A stretch of DNA of 5,335 nt from the NCBI GenBank assembly GCA_040002845.1, contig JBDUDR010000166.1, positions 1-5,335 of the forward strand, in the 5' to 3' direction. The notes below the pieces were generated by a model, which saw only the letters and a program-made list of their open reading frames with translations, was not told the origin of the DNA and did no database searches. A program made the position numbers and the translations under genes. Source of the stretch: JBDUDR01 sp040002845 (GTDB taxonomy: Bacteria > Actinomycetota > Actinomycetes > Propionibacteriales > Nocardioidaceae). Every line of letters begins with the position of its first letter. Position 1 is the first letter of the stretch. Below are positions 1-5,335 of the stretch, piece after piece.

Positions 1-961
1 ACTTCTGGATCCAGCTGAACGACCGTTTGGTCGCGAGGACCCGCTCGTGCGCCATAGTGATGGCCTGAATGCTGACCTTCCCACCCGGCGCGAGCAGCCG
101 GTCGATAGTGGCGAAGTACGTCGGCCAGTACGCCTCGCCCACGGCCTCGATCATCTCCACGCTGACGATCGCGTCGAACTCACCTTCGAGCTCTCGGTAG
201 TCCTGCTGTTGCAGGTCCACCAGGTCGGACAGACCAGCCTTCGCGACCCGCTCGCTGGCGAGCGCCAACTGTTCGGCCGAGATCGTCACCGCGGTCACAT
301 GGGCGCCGCGTTGCGCAGCTCGAATGGCGAGTGCTCCCCATCCGGTGCCGATCTCCAGCAGACGCGTCCCCGGCCTGACCCCGGCGTAGTCCAGGACCCC
401 GTCGATCTTGCGAAGCTGTGCCTCCTCGAGACTGGCTGAGGTTACAACGGACTTGCTCTCGTCGAACCACGCCGCCGAGTAGCTCATCGTTGGATCCAGG
501 AAGGCCGCGAATAGGTCGTTGCTGAGGTCGTAGTGTGCGTGGACGTTGTCGCGTGCCCCGTCGAGGGTGTTCTCCTGGCCGATCGGGATCCGTTGGTCGA
601 CCATCGTCCTCAGCCGCTGTAGCGGCTCGGGGACCAAGCTGGCGAGCCTGGCTGCGAACGGAGTGAGCAGGTCGGCCAGGTCCGTGCCGGGGCTGACCCG
701 CCAGTCGCCGGCCATGTAGGCCTCTCCGAAGCCGATCTTGGTGTCGCGGCCGAGTCGGGCGAAGAAGGCGCTCGGGCGAACGAGCTCGAACGCGGGGGAG
801 TCGTCGGATCCGCCGCCGATGCTCGCGCCGCCGGGATACGTGGCCCGTACGGCGGTCAATTGGACCGCCCGCTCGAAGATCAGCCGAGCGACGGTGGCGG
901 CAAACGGAGCCCTTGGCGGGTGACCGATGGACGCCCACCTCACGGCAGTGGAGACGGTCAT
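1..961 (-). CDS. cfa: Cyclopropane-fatty-acyl-phospholipid synthase family SAM methyltransferase (3' end outside window)
   Basis: This is the last visible gene of the leftward operon: 320 codons are present, open through the window edge, against about 420-440 in full-length family members. CFA-family enzymes transfer a methyl group from S-adenosylmethionine to the double bond of an acyl chain in membrane phospholipid, giving cyclopropane or methyl-branched chains. Visible motifs are HAHYDLSNDLFAAFLDPTMS (141-160), followed by YSAAWF, which is the hallmark CFA segment; the SAM-binding loop LLEIGTGWGALAIRAA (201-216); VTISAEQLALA (225-235); and VEMIEAVGE (268-276), whose Glu lies in the region that binds bicarbonate in characterised CFA synthases. 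The ATG at 961 directly follows the TAG of the upstream gene and has a strong AGGAAGGGG ribosome site (975-967), so the start is well supported. The product could make a cyclopropane, a 10-methyl chain or a methylated furan-acid precursor. The family is clear but the exact product is not. Confidence 0.93.
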   Translation of the reverse strand, partial: MTVSTAVRWASIGHPPRAPFAATVARLIFERAVQLTAVRATYPGGASIGGGSDDSPAFELVRPSAFFARLGRDTKIGFGEAYMAGDWRVSPGTDLADLLTPFAARLASLVPEPLQRLRTMVDQRIPIGQENTLDGARDNVHAHYDLSNDLFAAFLDPTMSYSAAWFDESKSVVTSASLEEAQLRKIDGVLDYAGVRPGTRLLEIGTGWGALAIRAAQRGAHVTAVTISAEQLALASERVAKAGLSDLVDLQQQDYRELEGEFDAIVSVEMIEAVGEAYWPTYFATIDRLLAPGGKVSIQAITMAHERVLATKRSFSWIQK

Positions 962-1726
962 CTAGACCCCTTCCTGTGAGTGATGGTGCGGAGGGCGGAG
1001 GATGGGCAGGCGATGCAGCCAGAGCCAGATGCCATGCATCCGGATCAGGGCTGAAACCTGTTGCGGCATCAAGGGTTTGCGGATGAGCTGACCGACCAGC
1101 GCCATCCGGGTCGCCGGGATGGGTCGGCCACGGAAGGTTGCAGTGAATGCCACTGTTCCCTCCCGGCGCAGGATGATGGTGCTGGAAACGACCTGGCGCG
1201 ACAGTGTGAATCGCAGCTCGTAGCGGCCACTCACGTCGAAGAAGGGCGAAACGTGGAACGCTTTGTCCGCTGTTGCGACCCCGGACGCGTCTGGGCGGAG
1301 CAGATAGACGTGCCGCTCGCCATACGTGTTGTGGACCTCGGCGACGGTGCAGATCAACCGAGTCCTCGCGTCGAAGCACCAGAACACAGACATCGGGTCG
1401 AACACATGGCCCAGCACCCGAGCGTTGGCCAGCATAACGATCCGGCTCGACTCACCGAGCCGGACACCGTTTAGGGACAAGTAGCGCTCGATGTTCGCCC
1501 TGATCGACCTGGCGGGGTCTCCGAGATGGTTGACTGCGCTGAAGCTCGCAAATGGCCTGAGGTACCAAGGCTGCTCCGGCAGCGCGTCCAGATCGACCAG
1601 CCACTGGTACACGCTGTGGCGGAACGTATGGCACACAGGTCCCCTGCGGCAGTGTGCGACGTGTCCGTTCACTAACGACGGCAGCGTCGGCAAGGTGTGG
1701 GCGGTGGTGAGCGGGGCGGTTGTCAC
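962..1726 (-). CDS. DUF1365 family protein
   Basis: A 254-residue protein of the usual length for DUF1365, a family with no settled biochemical role that commonly sits between an FAD oxidoreductase and a CFA synthase, as here. Family motifs, numbered from the GTG at 1726, are the N-terminal HTFRHSVYQWLVDLDALPE (about 33-51), NHLGDP (66-71), LGHVFDPMSVFWCF (105-118), EVHNTYGERHVYLL (130-143) and KAFHVSPFFDVSGRY (155-169). A hydrophobic, Trp-rich C-terminal stretch IRMHGIWLWLHRLP (about 228-241) could contact membrane. An ATG at 1771 is in frame, but it would overlap the upstream gene by 49 bp. The GTG at 1726 forms a GTGA overlap with the upstream stop and has GGGGTG just before it, so I chose it. 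Its position implies translational coupling and a role in the same acyl-chain modification, possibly the oxygen-inserting or a desaturation step. That role is inferred. Confidence 0.9.
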   Translation of the reverse strand: MTTAPLTTAHTLPTLPSLVNGHVAHCRRGPVCHTFRHSVYQWLVDLDALPEQPWYLRPFASFSAVNHLGDPARSIRANIERYLSLNGVRLGESSRIVMLANARVLGHVFDPMSVFWCFDARTRLICTVAEVHNTYGERHVYLLRPDASGVATADKAFHVSPFFDVSGRYELRFTLSRQVVSSTIILRREGTVAFTATFRGRPIPATRMALVGQLIRKPLMPQQVSALIRMHGIWLWLHRLPILRPPHHHSQEGV

Positions 1727-3024
1727 CAGTGCACCCCGAAATGCCGGGCAGCTTCGACGCCGGAGCGGCACCCGTCCTCATGGAAGCCCCAGCCGTGGTA
1801 GGCGCCGGCGTAGACAGTCCGATTCGTGGCGAGGGTGCCCAGGCGCGACTGTGCGGCTACCGCCTCGGGTGTGTAGATCGGGTGCTCGTCGTCCATGACC
1901 GCGAGCGCGTCGTCAGGATCGATGCGCTCCCGCGCGTTGAGCGTAACGAGGTACTCCTCGGGCAAGTCGTGTCCTTGCAGGCGATTCATCCAGTACGTCA
2001 CGATCGTGGGTTCGTCCGGCGAGGTGCAGGAGGACATTCGGTAGTTCCAGCAGGCCCGCGCCGCCGTGGACTCGGGCAGGACCGAGGCGTCGGTGTGCAG
2101 GACGGTCTCGTTGCGCGAGTAGCTGAATGCCTTGAGGGTCTGCACCTCCTGGTCGCTTGGGTCGGTCAGCAGGTTCAACGCCTGGTCTGCATGGGTCGCG
2201 ATGACGACCCGGTCGACCCGCGTGACCTGTCCCATGGCGTCACGGATCTCGACACCATCGTCGCGCCGGGTGACGTCCGTGACGGCCTGCGACCTGCGCA
2301 CGTCCGGCAGGCTGGCGGCAAGAAGCTCAACGTACGTGCGCGAGCCGCCGACTACGGTGTACCACTGCGGCGAACGAGTGATGCGCAGCATCCCGTGGTT
2401 ATCTAGGAACCGGAACAGGTATCGCGCCGGGTAGAGCAGCGCGGTCTCCGGTCCCGAGGACCACACGCAGGACACCACCGGCACCGCGTAGTGAGCCACG
2501 AAGTGTTCCGTGAACCCCTCGCGCTCCAAGAACTCGCCGTAGGTCGTGAGGTCACCGTCGTCGGTCGCTCGCAGAAACGCCGTGGCGCGACGATGGAACC
2601 GCTTCACCTGCCACAGCAGGCGCACGAACTGCGGGTCGAGGATACGGTGCGGCTGGGCCAGGATGCCCCGTATACCCCGCCCACCGGCGTACTCTAGGCC
2701 GCAGCCCTGGCACCGGACGCTCATGCTCATCTCGGTGGGGCGCACCTCGACCTCGAGCTCGGCGAAGAGCTTGCGCAGCCACGGGTACGTCCGGTCGTTA
2801 TGCACGATGAACCCGCTGTCAACCGCGTGCTCGCTACCGTCGGACGCGGTGAGATGGTGGGTGCGGGCATGACCGCCGAGGCGGTCGTCCGCCTCGAACA
2901 GTGTGACGTTGTGCGTGCGGTCCAGCAGGTAGGCCGCGATGAGGCCCGAGACCCCGGAGCCGATGACGGCCACGGATGGTCGGGGTGACGCCAGGCAGGT
3001 GGAGACCTGGTGCACGCACTTCAT
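1723..3024 (-). CDS. FAD-dependent amine-oxidase-like oxidoreductase (NAD(P)/FAD-binding)
   Basis: First gene of the leftward operon, about 433 residues and full length for this group of flavoproteins (COG2907-like, related to phytoene-desaturase and amine-oxidase folds). Seen from the ATG at 3024: a Rossmann dinucleotide loop GSGVSG (22-27), the acidic FAD-ribose residue at the end of strand 2 (FEADDRLGGH, 43-52), VDSGFIVHN (68-76), a C-x2-C pair (about 105-108) before GLEYAGG, VVIATHADQ (273-281) and the C-terminal FAD-contacting HGWGFHEDG (410-418). An in-frame GTG at 3033 would add three residues. Neither start has a strong ribosome site, so the choice is uncertain by 9 bp. Proteins of this type beside DUF1365 and CFA genes are thought to oxidise or desaturate membrane acyl chains, but the substrate cannot be read from sequence. 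It is probably cytoplasmic or peripheral to the membrane, since no signal peptide is visible. Its expression is probably controlled by the CarH-type operator upstream. Confidence 0.92.
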   Translation of the reverse strand: MKCVHQVSTCLASPRPSVAVIGSGVSGLIAAYLLDRTHNVTLFEADDRLGGHARTHHLTASDGSEHAVDSGFIVHNDRTYPWLRKLFAELEVEVRPTEMSMSVRCQGCGLEYAGGRGIRGILAQPHRILDPQFVRLLWQVKRFHRRATAFLRATDDGDLTTYGEFLEREGFTEHFVAHYAVPVVSCVWSSGPETALLYPARYLFRFLDNHGMLRITRSPQWYTVVGGSRTYVELLAASLPDVRRSQAVTDVTRRDDGVEIRDAMGQVTRVDRVVIATHADQALNLLTDPSDQEVQTLKAFSYSRNETVLHTDASVLPESTAARACWNYRMSSCTSPDEPTIVTYWMNRLQGHDLPEEYLVTLNARERIDPDDALAVMDDEHPIYTPEAVAAQSRLGTLATNRTVYAGAYHGWGFHEDGCRSGVEAARHFGVHW

Positions 3025-3058
3025 TGTGCCCACTTTCGTCTAGGGTTTGTCGAAGGAG

Positions 3059-3088
3059 ACGTTACGCACCATGGTTCATGATTGTCAA
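3059..3088 (-). promoter_or_regulatory. Predicted promoter of the leftward lipid-modification operon
   Basis: On the minus strand there is a perfect TTGACA -35 box (3088-3083), an 18-bp spacer and a weaker TAACGT -10 box (3064-3059, fitting the loose actinobacterial TAnnnT). This would place the transcription start near 3052, leaving a leader of about 20-30 nt before the oxidoreductase start. The -35 box lies inside one unit of the 11-bp repeat array, so an occupied operator would block RNA polymerase. It is predicted by eye only. Confidence 0.55.
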
Positions 3089-3125
3089 ATGTTCGTCTAT
3101 TGCTTGTAGAATGCTTGAAAATGGA
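3071..3125. promoter_or_regulatory. Tandem 11-bp direct-repeat operator, probable CarH/LitR binding site
   Basis: Five consecutive 11-bp windows share a pattern. On the minus strand, from right to left, they read TCCATTTTCAA (3125-3115), GCATTCTACAA (3114-3104), GCAATAGACGA (3103-3093), ACATTTGACAA (3092-3082) and, weakest, TCATGAACCAT (3081-3071). The rough consensus is gCATttgACAA. As I recall, the Thermus CarH operator is a run of 11-bp direct repeats with a TnTACA core overlapping a -35 box, and the unit at 3114-3104 contains TCTACA. The 11-bp periodicity matches one DNA-binding domain per helical turn. The array sits between the regulator gene and the leftward operon, so it could control both. 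The fifth unit may not be real. Confidence 0.6.
3082..3112 (+). promoter_or_regulatory. Predicted promoter of the regulator gene
   Basis: TTGTCA (3082-3087, five of six matches to TTGACA) and TAGAAT (3107-3112, five of six to TATAAT) are separated by 19 bp, slightly long. The -35 boxes of the two divergent promoters nearly coincide and both promoters lie inside the repeat array, which suggests autoregulation. Transcription would begin near 3119. Confidence 0.4.
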
Positions 3126-3130
3126 GCATG

Positions 3131-3136
3131 AGAAGG
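3131..3136 (+). promoter_or_regulatory. Ribosome binding site that decides the regulator start
   Basis: AGAAGG followed by GG lies 8 nt before the GTG at 3145. The upstream in-frame ATG (3121) and TTG (3082) lack a comparable site, so the GTG is preferred. A transcript starting near 3119 could still use the ATG at 3121 almost leaderlessly. Confidence 0.5.
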
Positions 3137-3144
3137 GGTTGGCC

Positions 3145-4014
3145 GTGCTACGGATCGGCGAGCTGAGCCGTCGAGTCGGCGTCAGCGAGCATGTTCTGCG
3201 AGCCTGGGAGCGCAGGTACGGGCTGCTCAAGCCCGAACGATCCGCGGGTGGTTACCGGCTGTACTCCGAGGATGACCAGAGCAGGGTGCTTCGAATGCAG
3301 GCCCACCTTGCCGACGGTCTGGCAGCAGCACAAGCAGCGCGCGCTGCCATCGCGGAGGAGCAACCCGGCAGCATCGCTATTGACGTCGGCGATGCAGCTC
3401 CCCGTGCAGACCTGGTCGACTCTGCCGATGCTCTTCGGCAGGCCCTGGACGAGCTGGACCAACCGGCGGCCCAAGGAGTGCTTGATCGGCTGCTCACCGA
3501 CTTCACGGTGGAGAGCGTGCTCCGGGACGTACTGCTGCCATATCTGCACGAGCTGGGTGAGAGGTGGGACCACGGCGCGATCAGCGTCGCTCAGGAGCAC
3601 TTCGCCAGTCATGTGGTCCGAGGGCGTCTGGCGGGCCTGGCTCGGGGATGGGGAAACGGCCGCGGACCACTTGCGCTGCTGGCCTGCCCGCCCGGTGAGC
3701 TGCATGACATGGCACTGCTCGTTTTCGGAATCGTGCTCAACCGGAGCGGTTGGCGCGTCGGGTATTTCGGAGTTAACACGCCCATCCTGGACACGATCCA
3801 AGTAACCTCCGAGCTCCGGCCGACCCTTGTTGTCCTGGCCGCGACCACACCCGAGCGATTCGCGGCGGTCGTGCCGGAGCTCTCGCGGCTGGCCGGAATG
3901 GCACGCCTTGCCCTTGCCGGGGCGGGTGCGACCAAGGACCTTACACATAGCGTCGGTGCGCGGCTCCTCACGGGGGACCCTGTCACCGCTGCGGAGCACA
4001 TCGCGGGTTCATGA
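3145..4014 (+). CDS. litR: MerR-family B12-dependent photoreceptor repressor, CarH/LitR type
   Basis: A 289-residue regulator of the usual length for CarH/LitR. Residues 2 to about 70 form a MerR winged helix (RIGELSRRVGVS, then LRAWERRYGLLKPERSAGGY). About 95-150 is the helical bundle that caps cobalamin. From about 175 to the end is a Rossmann-like B12 domain. The light-sensor signature W-x9-E-H is present (W141, E151, H152), and CPPGELHDMAL supplies the lower axial histidine (H187), followed by YFGVNTP. Family members bind adenosylcobalamin in the dark as DNA-bound tetramers, and light breaks the Co-C bond so they dissociate. One oddity is that the residue after the Trp, which is His132 in Thermus CarH, is Asp (D142), with His next (H143). 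Longer starts at 3121 (ATG) and 3082 (TTG) are possible, but the GTG has the better ribosome site and gives the typical N-terminus. It is divergent from the lipid operon and 1 bp upstream of a photolyase remnant. Confidence 0.92.
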   Translation: MLRIGELSRRVGVSEHVLRAWERRYGLLKPERSAGGYRLYSEDDQSRVLRMQAHLADGLAAAQAARAAIAEEQPGSIAIDVGDAAPRADLVDSADALRQALDELDQPAAQGVLDRLLTDFTVESVLRDVLLPYLHELGERWDHGAISVAQEHFASHVVRGRLAGLARGWGNGRGPLALLACPPGELHDMALLVFGIVLNRSGWRVGYFGVNTPILDTIQVTSELRPTLVVLAATTPERFAAVVPELSRLAGMARLALAGAGATKDLTHSVGARLLTGDPVTAAEHIAGS

Positions 4015-4015
4015 G

Positions 4016-4210
4016 ATGACGCGCGTCATTTGGTTCAGGCGAGATCTTCGGCTGGCCGACAACCCAGCGCTGATGTCGGCGGTCTCGGACGCCCGCCGAA
4101 TCGGGGGCGAGCTAACTCCCGGCTTGGTATGCAGGCACCAACTGATGGATCGGCCGCTCGGACAGCACGAGAACAACTGTCCTACCGGGTCGTTTCCAAC
4201 TGAAGCATGA
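4016..4210 (+). pseudogene. phr: Deoxyribodipyrimidine photolyase, N-terminal fragment only
   Basis: The ATG at 4016 lies 1 bp after the regulator stop. It opens with VIWFRRDLRLADNPAL, the first beta strand and loop of the photolyase/cryptochrome N-terminal alpha/beta domain. Homology stops at about codon 27-29 (near 4100). The remaining 35 or so residues look unrelated, and the frame ends at 4210, giving 64 codons against about 450-480 for an intact enzyme. The antenna-chromophore and FAD domains are therefore absent and the product cannot repair pyrimidine dimers. No other frame after 4100 resumes photolyase sequence, so this is a deletion or replacement and not a simple frameshift. No clear ribosome site is visible, and translation was probably coupled to the regulator. 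An intact ancestor would have been a light-induced repair gene co-transcribed with its sensor. Confidence 0.85.
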
Positions 4211-4274
4211 GACGCCGATCGATTCGACAGGAGCCGACGAATGCTTCTGGGAACCTGGACGAGAAGGGCAAACC
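4100..4274 (+). other. Unassigned junction segment between gene remnants
   Basis: No complete gene is recognised here. One plus-strand frame ends ARTAREQLSYRVVSN at a TGA (4201-4203), which could be the 3' tail of another lost gene. A small frame from the ATG at 4241 to 4369 (42 codons) has AGGAG upstream, but it overlaps the next fragment out of frame and shows no recognisable family. Base composition is visibly less GC-rich than to the left, so a recombination boundary near 4100 is likely. Confidence 0.4.
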
Positions 4275-4560
4275 GTGAACAGTACAACCTGTTCAGACAC
4301 CGAGCTCGAATCGGCAAAGGAGCAACTTGCGGCCGTATTCCGCGCCGCCGCAATGCAAGGCTTCAATGAGGGCATCGACAACCATTTCAGCTTGGTCGTA
4401 CCCGGGCACCCGGGTCGCTTCCTGTTGAATCGATTCGGCCCGCTCTGGTCCGAGATCCAGACCCACGACCTGTTGACCGTCGATACCGACGGGAATCTGG
4501 TCGATGGAGAAGGCGAGTGGGAACACAGCGCCTTCTCCATCAATCTCGCCGCACACCACA
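4275..4560 (+). pseudogene. Class II aldolase/adducin family protein, N-terminal fragment
   Basis: The GTG at 4275 has GAGAAGGG just upstream. About 95 residues match the N-terminal third of class II aldolase/adducin-domain proteins of the hydroxy-acid or ketone-metabolising kind: AAAMQGFNEGIDNHFSL (24-40), the VPGHPGRFLLNRFGPLWSEI segment (42-61) and DLLTVDTDGNLVDGEGE (65-81). These correspond to the family's substrate-loop Gly/Asn region and the TDGN turn. Intact members run about 220-260 residues and carry a zinc-binding HxH plus a later His after the point where homology ends here (about 4545-4560), so the metal site is missing and the product cannot be active. The frame continues to 4826, but its tail is just the following hydrolase remnant read out of frame. 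The codon bias is milder than in the left operon. Confidence 0.75.
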
Positions 4561-5067
4561 CGAGCCGAGCAGACAGCGGTGTTCGATATCCTCCCGACCC
4601 TGACGCTCTACGAGCAGGTGGATCGAACCTTCGCTACAGCATATTGGGAGTGGTTCTTCTTCACCCAGGACAGCGACTTTCCGGAGCGTTTGATCGCTGC
4701 CGATACAGAAGCATTCCTTCGACACGAACTCGGACATCTCGTCGAGCGCGGCGTGATTACCGCAGATGTCTGGCAGACCTATTTGCGAGCCATCTCGAAT
4801 CCGCGTGCAATCCACGGAATGTGTGAGGACTATCGCGCGGGCGCGACGGTCGACCTCGACCAGGACCGTGCCGATCTCGATCAGCGAATCGAGTGCCCCC
4901 TCTTGGTCCTCTGGGGCACTGAGAACATCATCTGGAGCCGCTTTGATATGCAATCCGTGTGGCGGGATCAGGCTCGCATCGTGAGCGGCGAGGGAATTCC
5001 GTGCGGCCACTACCTTCCGGAGGAAGAGCCGGAAGCCACGGCAAGACTGCTGAACGAGTTCTTCTAA
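4552..5067 (+). pseudogene. Haloacetate-dehalogenase-like alpha/beta hydrolase, C-terminal fragment
   Basis: Homology begins at about HTTRAEQTAVFDILPT, and the frame is open from an ATG at 4504 that falls inside the aldolase remnant, ending at TAA 5065-5067. The roughly 170 residues resemble the C-terminal half of fluoroacetate/haloacetate dehalogenases, which are about 290-300 residues. Seen are the VFDILPT strand, whose Asp is the likely catalytic acid; YWEWFFF in the cap; MCEDYRAGATVDLDQD; CPLLVLWGTENI; and the catalytic His in PCGHYLPEE (around 5008). The N-terminal half, with the oxyanion loop and the Asp nucleophile, is absent, so the enzyme should be dead. In the cap, characterised enzymes have His-Trp for halide binding where this has Glu-Trp. 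The ancestor may therefore have been a related hydrolase and not a true dehalogenase. A 187-residue product from the ATG at 4504 is formally possible. Confidence 0.78.
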
Positions 5068-5109
5068 GGGTGCACACGACCTCCGGAATCACCCACGCAG
5101 ATAGGGGGC

Positions 5110-5335
5110 TCATCGGAGATTCGGGCGGGTGAGCTTGCCGGAGGCGAGGATCATGCGGGGGGTTGACGGGCTTGCGGAAGCCGCGGGCGATGCGTCGGTG
5201 GAGTTCGATGATGCCGTTGATGGCTTCGGTGCCGCCGTTGTTGGCGCGGACATGACTTGGCTCACGATCGGGCTGTCGGCGAGACCACAGCGTTGTGACC
5301 TGCGGTTTCGCTGATCGAGCCGCCTGAATTTGCAC
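5110..5335 (-). pseudogene. ISL3-type transposase, C-terminal remnant with frameshift
   Basis: The minus strand encodes RANNGGTEAINGIIELHRR followed by IARGFRKP (about 5250-5165), the characteristic end of actinobacterial ISL3 DDE transposases, including the conserved Glu in the GGTEAIN segment. After the run of six G (plus strand, 5157-5162) the reading frame is wrong. Shifting it gives RMILASGKLTRPNLR and a stop at 5112-5110, which resembles the expected RLRMLL...AG tail, so a small indel has broken the end. Upstream of RANN, towards the window edge, the sequence no longer resembles the expected ISL3 region, which suggests a second break near 5250. The element's terminal repeat would lie near 5103-5120, but its partner is outside or lost. 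Confidence 0.7.

Noticed and set aside
180..1379. Long minus-strand frame of 399 codons spanning the CFA and DUF1365 genes
   Set aside because: It overlaps two genes with clear family motifs in other frames. Its Arg/Pro/Gly-rich, low-complexity translation is typical of an off-frame reading in high-GC DNA.
1720..2406. Plus-strand 228-codon frame opposite the FAD oxidoreductase
   Set aside because: It lies entirely antisense to the conserved flavoprotein and shows no motif or plausible ribosome site.
3082..3120. TTG start at 3082 giving a 310-residue regulator
   Set aside because: It would begin inside the predicted -35 box and operator repeats, has no ribosome site, and adds residues outside the MerR domain.
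3148..3999. Minus-strand 283-codon frame opposite the CarH/LitR gene
   Set aside because: It is antisense to a well-recognised protein, has no family motif, and reflects the absence of stop codons in GC-rich DNA.
4275..4826. A single 183-residue aldolase protein
   Set aside because: Only the first 95 or so residues match the family. The remainder is the hydrolase remnant read in the wrong frame.
5103..5125. Terminal inverted repeat of the ISL3 element (GGGGCTCATCGGAGATT)
   Set aside because: The position is right for an IS end, but the partner end is not in the window and I could not match it confidently to a known ISL3 terminus, so it is not listed as a feature.
5280..5300. Small imperfect palindrome CACAGCGTTGTG as an operator or terminator
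   Set aside because: It is short, has no T-tract and no promoter beside it, and lies in degraded IS-like DNA.

Overview
The window looks like chromosomal DNA from a high-GC actinobacterium. The evidence is strongly G/C-biased third codon positions in the left three quarters, tightly abutting genes, GTG starts, and protein families typical of that phylum. No RNA gene, CRISPR array or replication origin was seen. The genus cannot be named from the sequence alone.

Left part (1-3033, minus strand): a compact three-gene operon reading leftward. In transcription order it holds an FAD-dependent amine-oxidase-like oxidoreductase, a DUF1365 protein and a cyclopropane-fatty-acyl-phospholipid synthase (CFA) family methyltransferase that runs off the window. 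The first two overlap in a GTGA, and the second stop codon directly abuts the third start codon. This trio is a known neighbourhood for oxidative modification or methylation of membrane acyl chains, and related sets are linked to light and singlet-oxygen responses.

Middle (3034-4014): an AT-rich divergent control region followed by a plus-strand MerR-family regulator with a C-terminal B12-binding domain. It carries the W-x9-E-H signature and the axial histidine of the CarH/LitR light sensors. The control region holds about four to five tandem 11-bp direct repeats. One of them contains a perfect TTGACA -35 box for the leftward operon, which is the architecture expected of a CarH operator. The likely logic is that CarH plus adenosylcobalamin represses the lipid operon, and possibly itself, in the dark, and that light releases it.

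Right part (4015-5335): a graveyard of broken genes. A photolyase gene (phr) starts 1 bp after the regulator but is cut after about 27 codons. Next come a short unassigned stretch, the N-terminal third of a class II aldolase/adducin-type gene, and, joined out of frame, the C-terminal half of a haloacetate-dehalogenase-type alpha/beta hydrolase. The window ends in the C-terminal remnant of an ISL3-type transposase on the minus strand. Base and codon use relax to the right of about 4100. Deletions and insertion-sequence activity appear to have eroded this flank and removed the photolyase from an otherwise intact light-response locus.
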